Source: an uncultured Roseobacter sp. (GTDB lineage: Bacteria; Pseudomonadota; Alphaproteobacteria; Rhodobacterales; Rhodobacteraceae). Taken from it: a DNA stretch of 64,000 bases. Of this stretch, positions 1 through 8,567 are shown piece after piece; positions within the stretch are counted from its first letter, which is position 1, and the number at the start of each line of letters is the position of its first letter. Both the position numbers and the translations under genes were made by a program. Location: positions 1-64,000 of the forward strand of contig NZ_CANLQB010000015.1 of NCBI RefSeq assembly GCF_947493125.1, written 5' to 3'. The notes under the pieces are model-generated. The model made no database searches. It was given only the letters and a program-made list of their open reading frames with translations, and had not been told where the DNA came from.

Positions 1-441
1 GCCGTTCCAGCATCTGCCTCTGCGCTGGCGGGCGTTGACCCTGATCATTCTGGGAGACCTCTTCGGCGCGGCGCTCGATTTTGACGCTGGGATGCCTGAG
101 GGAGCGCGATGGCTTTTCAACCGAGCCATGCCGATGCTGCATCGCCGTCAGCGAAGGCGGTCGCGATCAGACCAAGAAAAGAGGTCCGTTGACCGTGCCA
201 CAGGAAGAGTCCAGAGATTGAGCAAGAGCCCGGTCCACCGGTTGAGTGAGAACTTCCTCGACGAGAGAGGCGATTTCGGCTGAATCCACCCATGAAACTA
301 AAACGACACGTGCATGTTTCGGAGCATACTCTTTTCACGTCCGATAAGGCAAACTTATTGGACATAGCGGAGAGCCGCAGAGTGGGGCGGTTTATACAGT
401 ATATGGTAGCAGAAAGCGCCGCCAGGAGATAGTCTTGTGGC
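1..441. other. Left edge, no supported gene
   Basis: No convincing gene is visible in these 441 bases. A minus-strand frame opening with ATG at 142 runs off the left edge (about 47 codons, Arg- and Gln-rich) and could be the start of a truncated gene, but it lacks a clear ribosome binding site and I recognise no family. A plus-strand frame from 35 to 283 is Arg-rich and looks like a shadow. Bases 290-441 presumably hold the promoter of the DUF1403 gene. An AGGAG at 424-428 lies 13 bases before its ATG. Confidence 0.4.
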
Positions 442-1395
442 ATGACCTACCACCCCACAGCTATCTCCGACGATCTTAACAACCTACCGAAGCTACCGGC
501 GTGGGTCACCACCGGGCGTGTCGAAACCCCTGAAGCTGTGGCTTTTCGGTCTGGCGCAGTCCTCACGGTGCTTGATCAACTGGTCAGCGATCAACGTCAT
601 GGTGTGCCGGTCAAACTGCTGGCCAACCGGTTGGCGCTGACAGCCGCGACGGCCACCTCAAAACTCGAGGGGCGCTTGGCCAAAGAGGAGAATATCCGCG
701 ACGCATATCACCTGACGCCCCCGGGCGAGGCGCGGGGTCCCGATGGCGATCTTCTGGCCTTCTGGCGCGAGGCGGTGCGCTTACGTGTAATCGGGATCGG
801 CGAGATTGCGGACCTCTTCGGTGCTGACTTGGCGGGCGAGGTGGGCGAATGGATTGATGCCGGATTAGCGCGCGCCCGGAGCCATGGGCCGGTGGCGGGC
901 TGCGTGGCCGTCCTGCGTGCCGTTTTGGAAACGAACGACCGGGAGGAACGGGTCGCCTGCCTGCTCTCGGACATCGTTCTGGCGCGGGCTCTGAACTGGA
1001 AGACCGTGCTGCCGGTCACGGCGCGGCGGTTGATAAAGGCGGCGCTGCGGGACCTGGTCGCGGACGGGCAGGGGGGTGAGCTGGCGGTCCAGGTGCGGAT
1101 CCTCGGGTCCATCGAAGAGACGAACCGATTGGCACGGGATCTGGCTCGCCGCGCTGAAGCGCTTCGCACCGTGGCGCCAAAGCTGCGGGCGAAAGGCTCA
1201 GAGGCCGCGGTCGACCTGTTCCTGGCCGAGGATACTGTGGCACCGGCCTCAATGTTGTCGCCGCTTATCAGGGGCACGCCGATCCCAATGACCGACCGTG
1301 CCGCGCGGCGGTTCTGCGACCGGCTGGTCGAGCTGGGCGTGGCGCGAGAATTGACCGGACGGCCGACATTTAGGCTTTACGGGATCGCGCCATGA
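442..1395 (+). CDS. DUF1403 family protein
   Basis: This 317-residue protein resembles DUF1403, a family of unknown function that I know mainly from rhizobial and roseobacter replicons next to ScpB-like genes. It appears soluble, rich in Ala, Leu and Arg, probably largely helical, with no signal peptide or membrane segment. Its stop overlaps the next start as ATGA (1392-1395), so the two products are probably made in a fixed ratio. The order mirrors scpA-scpB operons, so DUF1403 may be a partner of the ScpB-like protein. That is inference; I see no kleisin motif. ATG at 442 is the only good start, with AGGAG 13 bases upstream. Confidence 0.75.
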   Translation: MTYHPTAISDDLNNLPKLPAWVTTGRVETPEAVAFRSGAVLTVLDQLVSDQRHGVPVKLLANRLALTAATATSKLEGRLAKEENIRDAYHLTPPGEARGPDGDLLAFWREAVRLRVIGIGEIADLFGADLAGEVGEWIDAGLARARSHGPVAGCVAVLRAVLETNDREERVACLLSDIVLARALNWKTVLPVTARRLIKAALRDLVADGQGGELAVQVRILGSIEETNRLARDLARRAEALRTVAPKLRAKGSEAAVDLFLAEDTVAPASMLSPLIRGTPIPMTDRAARRFCDRLVELGVARELTGRPTFRLYGIAP

Positions 1396-2051
1396 GTGTT
1401 GCGACCAAACGAAAGCCCGCGAAAGGGCAGGGGGGATCGGCACGTGATGATGTGTTCGACCGCGAGCTCGACGACCTGCCACAGGAGCTGCGCTGGCGGG
1501 AGTGGATGGGTCGGATCGAGGCGGTGCTGTTCGCCAGTGCGACGCCAGTTGGTCGCGACGACCTGGCCCGCGTCGTGGGGCAGGGGGTCTCGGTCGAGAT
1601 GCTGATCGACGACGTCCAGGCCGAGCTGACCAGTCGGCCCTACGAATTGGCCCAAGCGTCGGACGGCTGGATGTTCCGGACGAAATCCCAATTCGCGGAG
1701 GCGATCAAAGCCGCTGCCGATCTTGGAGAGCAGTCGCTCGCCTTCACTGAGATGGAGATGGGGGTGCTCTGCGCGATCGCCTATCACCAGCCGATCGACC
1801 GGGCAGGGCTGAAGGACATCTTCGGCAAGGAGGTCAGCCGCGATCTGCTGGCCCGGTTGCGCTACAAAGATTTGATTGCCAGCGGCCCGCGGTCGCCTCG
1901 GCTCGGGGCGCCGCATACCTTCGTAACGACGGAGACGTTTCTGGTGACCTTTGATCTACAAAGCTTGCGGGATTTACCGGACATCGAGGTCACGTCTGAC
2001 TTACAACACGGAGGCGGTTCACCTTCGCAAACTCAGGACAAGACCAGGTGA
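1392..2051 (+). CDS. ScpB-like segregation and condensation protein
   Basis: The 219-residue protein matches ScpB, the winged-helix accessory subunit of SMC-kleisin condensin. The ScpB core runs from about residue 38 (RIEAVLFAS) to about 190, including the typical GWMFRTK and AIAYHQPIDRA segments. The N-terminal 35 residues and C-terminal 25 are polar extensions. Canonical ScpB works with ScpA and SMC in chromosome segregation, but neither is nearby. This copy is coupled to DUF1403 (ATGA overlap) and to a TIR-like gene (GTGA overlap), which suggests an accessory, replicon-specific or defence role rather than the housekeeping one. Confidence 0.8.
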   Translation: MSVATKRKPAKGQGGSARDDVFDRELDDLPQELRWREWMGRIEAVLFASATPVGRDDLARVVGQGVSVEMLIDDVQAELTSRPYELAQASDGWMFRTKSQFAEAIKAAADLGEQSLAFTEMEMGVLCAIAYHQPIDRAGLKDIFGKEVSRDLLARLRYKDLIASGPRSPRLGAPHTFVTTETFLVTFDLQSLRDLPDIEVTSDLQHGGGSPSQTQDKTR

Positions 2052-3313
2052 GTGATACAGTTTTTTGGTCATGGCAGAACGACCTGCCCGCAAGCATCAA
2101 TCGGCAGTTTCTCCGCAATGCGCTCGAGGTCGCGGTCGATAGAGTGAGCGATGTGCTCGATGTCGAGGATGCGCCACGGATCAATTTGGATCATGACACC
2201 AGGTCGACTCCGTGTATGGCAGACATAAGTCAGACAATCTTCGAAAAGATCACCGACTGCACTGTCATGGTTGCAGATGTCACACCGATCGCTATGGCCG
2301 AGAGCGGCAAGGCCCTACCCAATCCGAACGTGATGGTAGAGCTCGGCTTCGCCCTCAAAGCTTTGGGTTTTGGCAGAATAATTGCCGTTTTGAATACTGC
2401 GGGCGGGATTTCCGTCGAAGATCTGCCATTCGATATACGACATCGACGCATTCTGACATACGAACTGGAAGAGGGTGCAAGCAAGTCAACCCGCCGCGAC
2501 GTCAGGAGGGCGCTTACTGACGAACTGACTGCCGCCATCCGGACGAATGTGGAAGGTGCTCGCGGTGAACGCCGCGCCGCTGTTCCGATCAAGGGAGTCA
2601 CTAGCGACCCGCAATCGCCAGGGCTTTGGCAGGCAAAATGGCCTGTAACGCATGAGGACACTTTTGATGAGGAACTCAGCGTGCGTCCTCGACAGCTGTC
2701 GCGCGCATGGCTTCGTATCATTCCCGAAGGATATCCAGACGGTTTTCCGTCAATCGCGTCGGTTGAGCATTTGTCCGACGGCGTGAGGTTGAGAGCTCCC
2801 TCGGCCGGAGCGGGTGGCGGGAATTTTGGCGTCTGTGAGCAGGGGTTTATTACCTACTGGCTTGCTGGTCGCGATGAGGACGGGACATGTAAGGCGCGAA
2901 ACCTTGCGGCCTATCTGGAGGAAACCGGTGAGGTCTGGATGTCTGATGGAACGGCGTTCGAGCAGGATCAGGGCAAGACTTACATCTCGTATGCGCGTTT
3001 GCTTTCGAACTGGGCAAAAGGTTTTGAGAGTGGCTCAGCCTGTCTTGATGCGCTCGGAGCCTCAGGCCGCCGACGCGTGATCTTGGGAATCGAAGGTATG
3101 AAGGGCGCGCTCTGGAGGGTTCAACAGGGATATAGGCCCACGAGGTCTCGTAAGGCGGGGATTCTATGTGATGAGACGCGTACCGATTGGACTCCAGATG
3201 ATCGTTTCGAATTCTTGCATGGTGCCTGGAATGAGCTTCTGGACGCATTCGGCCATCAGCTCATGGATGCCGAAGAATTCAGGCGCTACCGCGAGGTCCG
3301 GCTGCGCAACTGA
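2048..3313 (+). CDS. TIR-like nucleotide-binding protein, probable defence effector
   Basis: The N-terminal half (residues about 3-160) matches a TIR-like family that opens with a W-Q-[SN]-D-L-P motif (here SWQNDLPASINR) and continues with TIFEKITDCTVMVADVT and NPNVMVELGFALK. The Glu in VELG (residue 98) sits where TIR-type NAD-processing enzymes carry their catalytic Glu. The C-terminal 230 residues are not recognised and may be the sensor. It begins with GTG overlapping the ScpB-like stop by four bases, so it is translationally coupled. Family members occur in defence islands. NAD cleavage is an inference from fold and context. Confidence 0.65.
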   Translation: MSDTVFWSWQNDLPASINRQFLRNALEVAVDRVSDVLDVEDAPRINLDHDTRSTPCMADISQTIFEKITDCTVMVADVTPIAMAESGKALPNPNVMVELGFALKALGFGRIIAVLNTAGGISVEDLPFDIRHRRILTYELEEGASKSTRRDVRRALTDELTAAIRTNVEGARGERRAAVPIKGVTSDPQSPGLWQAKWPVTHEDTFDEELSVRPRQLSRAWLRIIPEGYPDGFPSIASVEHLSDGVRLRAPSAGAGGGNFGVCEQGFITYWLAGRDEDGTCKARNLAAYLEETGEVWMSDGTAFEQDQGKTYISYARLLSNWAKGFESGSACLDALGASGRRRVILGIEGMKGALWRVQQGYRPTRSRKAGILCDETRTDWTPDDRFEFLHGAWNELLDAFGHQLMDAEEFRRYREVRLRN

Positions 3314-3406
3314 GAGTACATAACTCGCTCCCTGTCTCTCTGTGAGAATGTTTACGGGTAGGGACTTAGCCGAGGAGGATCGCTCCAGTGAGCTAGAGGA
3401 TGGTGC

Positions 3407-3539
3407 CTTTCAATCGGTCGGGGCTCCTCTTTCAGATGGTCGGCGTTGAAGTCTTCAACCGGTCGCCACCAGACTTTCAATTGGTCGAGACTTGACTTTC
3501 AATTGGTCGGATGCGTACTTTCAATCGGTCGAAGGGAGC
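3407..3539 (+). repeat. Six 22-bp direct repeats (core CTTTCAATYGGTCG)
   Basis: Six copies of a 14-base core, CTTTCAATYGGTCG with small variations, start at 3407, 3429, 3452, 3474, 3496 and 3518. The spacing is 22, 23, 22, 22 and 22 bases, with 8-9 variable bases between cores. The period is about two helical turns, so all cores face the same side of the DNA. The array ends 9 bases before the ATG of the DUF4143 ATPase. Multiple repeats of this kind occur at the ends of IS21-family elements, so a relic IS end is one explanation. An operator array or iterons is another. Confidence 0.85.
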
Positions 3540-3548
3540 CGCACGCCA

Positions 3549-4775
3549 ATGTATCCAAGATTTGCCAAGGCCAGGGTGGAAGAGGCACTGTCAGACACCC
3601 GTGTGGTTCTCATATCGGGGCCGCGTCAGTCCGGCAAAACAACGCTTGCGACCGAAATAGCGTCGGACAAGATCCCGTTTCTGACACTGGACGATGCCAA
3701 CGTTTTGCGGTCGGCGATCGACGATCCGGTCGGGTTCGTCCGCGGATTGGACCGCGCCGTCATTGATGAGGTCCAACGCGCGCCCGACCTTCTGCTAGCC
3801 ATCAAAAATCTGGTCGATGACGACAAGACACCGGGCAGATTCCTCCTCACGGGCTCGGCCAACCTGATGACCATACCAAAAGTAGCGGACTCTCTCGCGG
3901 GTCGCATGGAGGTCGTTCGGCTATTCCCTCTATCGCAGGCGGAGATCTTTGGGACAAAAACGAGATTTATTGATCAGGCCTTTGCGGGACAAACGCCGAA
4001 CGCCGGTAAAATGATTGTCGGGGACGACCTTATAGAAAACGTCCTTTCGGGCGGTTATCCCGAAGCACTCGGTCGCGCTCGATGGTCGCGAAAGCAGGAT
4101 TGGTATCACGGCTATCTCGATGCGATCGTCCAGCGAGATGTCCGAGACGTCGCACAGATTGAACAACTTGCCATCATGCCAAAGCTGATGTCAGCGCTCG
4201 CCGAGCACGCGGGGCAGTTGGTCAACTACACCGGGATCGGGGCGGGCCTCGACCTCAACCACGTCACCACGCAGAAATATGTGAGCGTCTTCGAGAGCCT
4301 CTATCTCGTTCATACGCTCCAGCCCTGGTTCACAAATCGCCTGAAACGTCTCACGAAGTCGCCGAAACTACACTTTCTCGATGCGGGACTCCTCGCCGCG
4401 ATGCGGGATATCTCGCCGGACGTAGTCCGTAAGGACAAAACGAGTTTTGGCGCGATTCTGGAGACCTTCGTGTTCAGCGAACTGCGAAAGATCGCCAGTT
4501 GGAGCGAACAGAGATGCACGTTCTCTCATTTCCGGGACAAGGACAAAAACGAGGTCGACATCGTGTTGGAGAACCGTCGTGGCGAAGTGGTCGGGATCGA
4601 AGTGAAGTCATCCGCAACCGTTTCGGCGGCGGATTTTTCGGGAATGCGCAAACTGGCGGACGCTTGCGGCGAGAAGTTCGTCCAAGGCATGGTGCTCTAT
4701 GATCACGATAAGGTAGTCCCATTCGGCGAAAACATGTTCGCGGCCCCGCTGTCATGCCTGTGGGGTAGCCAATGA
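3549..4775 (+). CDS. AAA ATPase with DUF4143 domain
   Basis: The 408-residue protein has an N-terminal AAA_14-type ATPase (Walker A GPRQSGKTT near residues 24-32, Walker B VIDEVQRAP near 73, sensor LLTGSANLM) and a C-terminal DUF4143 domain of restriction-nuclease-like fold, including the DIVLENRRGEVVGIEVKSS segment. I chose ATG 3549 because AAGGGAG lies 10 bases upstream. A TTG further upstream would translate the repeat array. The family is common but functionally obscure, with ATP-dependent roles often assumed. Here the stop overlaps the following nuclease gene as ATGA, which points to a joint function. Confidence 0.85.
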   Translation: MYPRFAKARVEEALSDTRVVLISGPRQSGKTTLATEIASDKIPFLTLDDANVLRSAIDDPVGFVRGLDRAVIDEVQRAPDLLLAIKNLVDDDKTPGRFLLTGSANLMTIPKVADSLAGRMEVVRLFPLSQAEIFGTKTRFIDQAFAGQTPNAGKMIVGDDLIENVLSGGYPEALGRARWSRKQDWYHGYLDAIVQRDVRDVAQIEQLAIMPKLMSALAEHAGQLVNYTGIGAGLDLNHVTTQKYVSVFESLYLVHTLQPWFTNRLKRLTKSPKLHFLDAGLLAAMRDISPDVVRKDKTSFGAILETFVFSELRKIASWSEQRCTFSHFRDKDKNEVDIVLENRRGEVVGIEVKSSATVSAADFSGMRKLADACGEKFVQGMVLYDHDKVVPFGENMFAAPLSCLWGSQ

Positions 4776-5674
4776 ACCTTGCAGAGGAACAATGCGTCGA
4801 AGATCTCGCGGATCTGCTCTACAACTTCTTACCGGGGAGCGGAAACTCCCGGACCGCATTCCCTTTGGCGGCGGCGAAGGTCCAATGCGAGGACTTTTGG
4901 GTCGGCGGTAGCAAGCGACCGGCGATCGTCCAGCTGTTGTCGTCAACACTCGATCAGAGGAGGCACAAATTCAGCCCGCTGGTACTGTCGATCGTAAGGC
5001 AATCGATGACTTGGCGGAGAGGTAAGGGAGAGCCGCTCACCCGTGCAGAGGTGAGCGAGTTGAATGTGCTCCTCCTCCGTTTGTCACTCAAGGTTCCCGA
5101 GCTTAACGACCCCGCGTTCCTTGAATCCTTGCCGGGAGACTTGCCCGAGTCGGATGAGAGCCCGAAGACGGCAACGGTGTCGGACGAACAGGCCAAGATG
5201 TTATCGGACCGTCTGATCGGCCTCTTTGAACACGCTCCACAGCGTCGTGGGTATGAGTATGAACGATTTCTCACAGAACTTTTTGCCGCATATGGGCTTA
5301 CGCCGCGATCACCTTTCAAGCTCACGGGCGAACAGATTGACGGAAGCTTCAAGCTGCACGGCGAGACGTATCTCATCGAAGCCAAATGGCAAGCCGGTCT
5401 CACGGGGCAAGCCGAACTGTTGACATTTTCCGGCAAAGTCTCGGGCAAGGCGACGTGGACGCGCGGCCTCTTCATCAGTAATTCGGGGTTTTCAGAAGAT
5501 GGTCTCAAGGCTTTCAAGACAGGTAGGCGAACGAACATAATCTGTGCCGATGGTTTAGACCTACACCAGATTGTTCATAACCGTCTCTCATTGATCGATG
5601 TTCTTGACGAAAAGCTGCGCCGGGCGGCCGAGACCAACCAGGCATTCGTCCCCGTTCGGGATTTGCTGCCATGA
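4772..5674 (+). CDS. Mrr-like restriction endonuclease
   Basis: This 300-residue protein carries a C-terminal Mrr/REase-like domain. Asp190 in EQIDGSF followed by Glu203-x-Lys205 in LIEAKWQ fits the PD-(D/E)xK nuclease site, preceded by the helix RGYEYERFLTELFAAYG typical of Mrr_cat domains. Mrr proteins cut foreign or modified DNA. The N-terminal 150 residues are not recognised and could sense target or partner. The gene overlaps the upstream ATPase gene by four bases and ends 110 bases before qatA, so the pair may work as an ATPase-nuclease module beside Qat. The substrate is not evident. Confidence 0.8.
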   Translation: MNLAEEQCVEDLADLLYNFLPGSGNSRTAFPLAAAKVQCEDFWVGGSKRPAIVQLLSSTLDQRRHKFSPLVLSIVRQSMTWRRGKGEPLTRAEVSELNVLLLRLSLKVPELNDPAFLESLPGDLPESDESPKTATVSDEQAKMLSDRLIGLFEHAPQRRGYEYERFLTELFAAYGLTPRSPFKLTGEQIDGSFKLHGETYLIEAKWQAGLTGQAELLTFSGKVSGKATWTRGLFISNSGFSEDGLKAFKTGRRTNIICADGLDLHQIVHNRLSLIDVLDEKLRRAAETNQAFVPVRDLLP

Positions 5675-5784
5675 GATATAGTAAAAAAATGTTTGGCCAA
5701 GGGGTCGCGAACAGATGCCGAGATTTAACGAGCCGCGCAAAGCGATAGCATTGAAAATACGACATTCTACGGAAAAGAACTTCC

Positions 5785-7701
5785 ATGATCATACCTGACA
5801 ATGAGACCGCCGTTGACATGATCTACTCCGAGGCCGTTTCGGCCACGGTCGCGAAAGTGATCAGAGACTCGGGGACCGAACCTCTCACGGTGGGCGTCCA
5901 CGGGGATTGGGGCGCGGGAAAGTCGAGCGTGTTGCTCATGCTGGAGGAAGCGTTTTCGGAGGATGATCGGACATCAGTCGTTCGGTTTAACGGTTGGCTC
6001 TTCCAGGGCCTCGAAGACGCAAAGACCGTCATCATCGAAACGATCGTAGAACAATTGCTGCGGGATCGGGCGCTCACAACAAAGCTGAAGGACGCATCAA
6101 AGAAGCTCTTGAAGCGCGTCGACCTTATGAAGGTCGCATCCAAGGCCGGCGGCCTCGCCCTTACCGGTCTCACAGGTATCCCGTCGCCGGACATGCTCGG
6201 CGGACTTATGGAACAGGGCAAGAAACTCCTCGCCGACGGTTCCGAAATCACTGTCGGCGACATGACAGGGTTCGTCAAAAACGTCACGGATTGCCTCAAC
6301 GACCCTGATGCCGAAACCCTACCGGCCCACATTCATGCGTTCAGGTCAGAATTCGAGGAGCTTCTCACGGCGGCCGACATTGATCGTCTCGTCGTTGTCG
6401 TGGACGATCTGGACAGATGCCTTCCCGCGACCGCCATCGCGACGCTTGAGGCGATCCGGCTGTTTCTTTTTGTACCGGGCGCAGCCTTTGTCATCGCCGC
6501 CGACGAGGGGATGATCGAATACGCCGTCAGGTCCCATTTCCCTGATTTGCCGCTGTCGTCCGGGCCGTCGACCTACGCCCGGAACTACCTCGAAAAGCTC
6601 ATCCAGGTCCCATTCCGCCTACCTCCTTTGGGATACGTCGAAACCAAGATCTATCTGACGTTGCTGGTGGCAGGCAGTTCGCTCGACACCGGTTCGCCAT
6701 CATTCGAAGCGCTACTTGACCTCGGCCGCGAGGCGTTGAGACGGCCTTGGGATGGGAACGGGCTCAGCCGGGGCGCGATCGAGGAGCGTCTGGGGACAGT
6801 TTCACCGGAGCTGGAGAACGCGCTCATACTCGCCGATCAGCTCGCGCTGCCGCTGGCTGAAGGCGCTCAAGGCAATCCGCGACAAATCAAAAGGTTTTTG
6901 AACACACTCAACCTCCGCCTCGCGATAGCGGACGCGCGCCGCATCGGCGAGGATGTGAACCCCGCTGTCCTTGCCAAACTCATGCTCGCGGAGCGTTTCA
7001 AGGCTGACTTCTTCGAAAGGCTTGAGGCGGAGGCGGCCGTTAGCGGCGCTTCGAAGACGGTCGCCGCACTCGAAGCCGCGCTTCGGAAAGACGACGATGA
7101 GTCCGAAAAAGCCAAGAAGCCGGCAGCCTCGAAGGGTGGGGACAAAAAGGAGAAATCCCCAGACGATGATCTCCTGGATAGCGAGTGGATCAGGCGGTGG
7201 GTATTGGTGGCTCCGGCGCTCGCGGATGAGGATCTGCGACCGTATCTGTTCGTATCGAGGGACCGCAAAGCCTTGTTCACTGCCGGTTCCAATCTCGCGT
7301 TGAAAGAGGATTGGATCGAGAAACTTTGCGGAAGCACCTTGGGTGCACGCGCGGCGGCAGTGGAAATCGCGAAGCTCACACCCGGAGAGGTCGAGCAGAT
7401 ATTTGACGTCGTAGCCGCTAGGATCAGGACTTCTACAGATCTCAAGAAACGACCCGATGGGATCGAAGGCCTCGCGGAACTCTGCAAAATATCTCCCAAT
7501 CTTCAAACGCCGACGGTTCGCCTCCTTGCTGACCTGCCAAGCGGCCAGTTGGGTCCGTGGGCTGCTACGGGTTGGGAAAAGATCTTTACCAGTACAGAGG
7601 CCAAGCGCGAGTTCGCTAAACTCAAAGAGGGCTGGGCCAAACTCGACGAGAACAAGCCGCTGCAACTCGCCGCAGGTGGTCGCAAGAGGAGGGACGGGTA
7701 G
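5785..7701 (+). CDS. qatA: QatA, KAP-family P-loop ATPase of Qat defence system
   Basis: The 638-residue KAP-type NTPase has Walker A GDWGAGKS near residues 39-46, the KAP signature FNGWLFQGLEDAK just after it, Walker B VVVVDDLDRC near 203-212, and the NPRQIKRFLN segment typical of KAP ATPases. KAP enzymes often sit at the membrane, and the stretch around residues 118-135 (SKAGGLALTGLTG) may be the insert. A charged Lys/Asp-rich linker lies near 440. The following genes qatB, qatC and qatD identify it as the ATPase of QatABCD, an experimentally shown anti-phage system. The qatB start overlaps its stop by one base. Confidence 0.9.
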   Translation: MIIPDNETAVDMIYSEAVSATVAKVIRDSGTEPLTVGVHGDWGAGKSSVLLMLEEAFSEDDRTSVVRFNGWLFQGLEDAKTVIIETIVEQLLRDRALTTKLKDASKKLLKRVDLMKVASKAGGLALTGLTGIPSPDMLGGLMEQGKKLLADGSEITVGDMTGFVKNVTDCLNDPDAETLPAHIHAFRSEFEELLTAADIDRLVVVVDDLDRCLPATAIATLEAIRLFLFVPGAAFVIAADEGMIEYAVRSHFPDLPLSSGPSTYARNYLEKLIQVPFRLPPLGYVETKIYLTLLVAGSSLDTGSPSFEALLDLGREALRRPWDGNGLSRGAIEERLGTVSPELENALILADQLALPLAEGAQGNPRQIKRFLNTLNLRLAIADARRIGEDVNPAVLAKLMLAERFKADFFERLEAEAAVSGASKTVAALEAALRKDDDESEKAKKPAASKGGDKKEKSPDDDLLDSEWIRRWVLVAPALADEDLRPYLFVSRDRKALFTAGSNLALKEDWIEKLCGSTLGARAAAVEIAKLTPGEVEQIFDVVAARIRTSTDLKKRPDGIEGLAELCKISPNLQTPTVRLLADLPSGQLGPWAATGWEKIFTSTEAKREFAKLKEGWAKLDENKPLQLAAGGRKRRDG

Positions 7702-8567
7702 TGGGAACGTCGAGTTCATATGGTGGACCGTTATCGGGCCTTGTCCCGGACTGGGTGGACGGCGTCGACCCTGGCATGGGCGGTGACGACGGAAGCGACA
7801 AAGATGGAAGCGCCGACAGTTCTGAGACTGACAATCCGGCTCCGAACGATGATGGGAGCAAGCCCGAGGCTCCGCCCACCGTCGCACCACCTGGGGGCAA
7901 GTTCACTTATCCTCGAGGACAGTTCACCCGGTTTACGAACGGGGGTGGGAGCAAGTCGCTCGGGCGTGCGCTGAAGGGCTATGTCAGTGCCGCGGGCGGC
8001 GGCGCTGGTGCCACTCGGCGGATGCCGCACTCAACCCGGGTCGCATCCGGTGTCGCAGGGCTCGCGAGCGCGGTCGCGAATGACGGCGCCGAGGCGGCAC
8101 TCGCCCGATTTGACCTTCAAGACCTCGCGGGCCGGCCCGCCGCAGAGGTCCTTGAAGCCGTAGCGGAGGTCATCTGCCCAGATGGAGGGACGATCGACGA
8201 GTCAATCGCTCGCGACGCGATGCTCGAAGCCATCGCAGAGGTTGCGGAAGATGATCCCGGCGCGTTCGATGAGCTTTCAATGGATCAACTGGACGCGTTT
8301 CTTTGTGACGTGATCACCCGAAGCGTCGTGACAAAGGTTCTCAACGAGATCGGGACGAACGCGTTACACGGATCGGCGTCGGACGCAGATTTCCGCGAGG
8401 CCGAACGGATTACCCGTGATTATACACAAGGGAGGGTGAGGGACGCGCTCGGTAACAGGTTCGATGCTGCATCACGTCCGACGCAGACCGAAATAGATAG
8501 AAGCATATCCGAGGTTTATGCCGACACCTTCGACATGCTCGGCGCAGTTCTGGAGACCATGCAATGA
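7701..8567 (+). CDS. qatB: QatB, Qat defence system component
   Basis: The 288-residue protein begins at GTG overlapping the qatA stop. Residues 1-70 are rich in Gly, Ser, Asp and Pro and are probably disordered. The segment after about 80 (KSLGRALKGYVSAAGGGAGATRR) and the acidic helical remainder form the QatB-type core. The function of QatB is unknown. It is called from its place between qatA and qatC and from general similarity to QatB proteins. It overlaps qatC by four bases (ATGA). There is no signal peptide or membrane segment. Confidence 0.8.
   Translation: MGTSSSYGGPLSGLVPDWVDGVDPGMGGDDGSDKDGSADSSETDNPAPNDDGSKPEAPPTVAPPGGKFTYPRGQFTRFTNGGGSKSLGRALKGYVSAAGGGAGATRRMPHSTRVASGVAGLASAVANDGAEAALARFDLQDLAGRPAAEVLEAVAEVICPDGGTIDESIARDAMLEAIAEVAEDDPGAFDELSMDQLDAFLCDVITRSVVTKVLNEIGTNALHGSASDADFREAERITRDYTQGRVRDALGNRFDAASRPTQTEIDRSISEVYADTFDMLGAVLETMQ

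Noticed and set aside
1-142. Partial minus-strand reading frame running off the left edge
   Set aside because: Too short, no good ribosome binding site and no family similarity.
3407-3539. Repeat array read as a CRISPR array
   Set aside because: The 14-base core with 8-base gaps is far too short for repeat-spacer units and no cas genes are present.
3492-3548. TTG start that would extend the DUF4143 ATPase through the repeats
   Set aside because: It would translate repeat units; ATG 3549 has a good ribosome binding site and begins the conserved domain.
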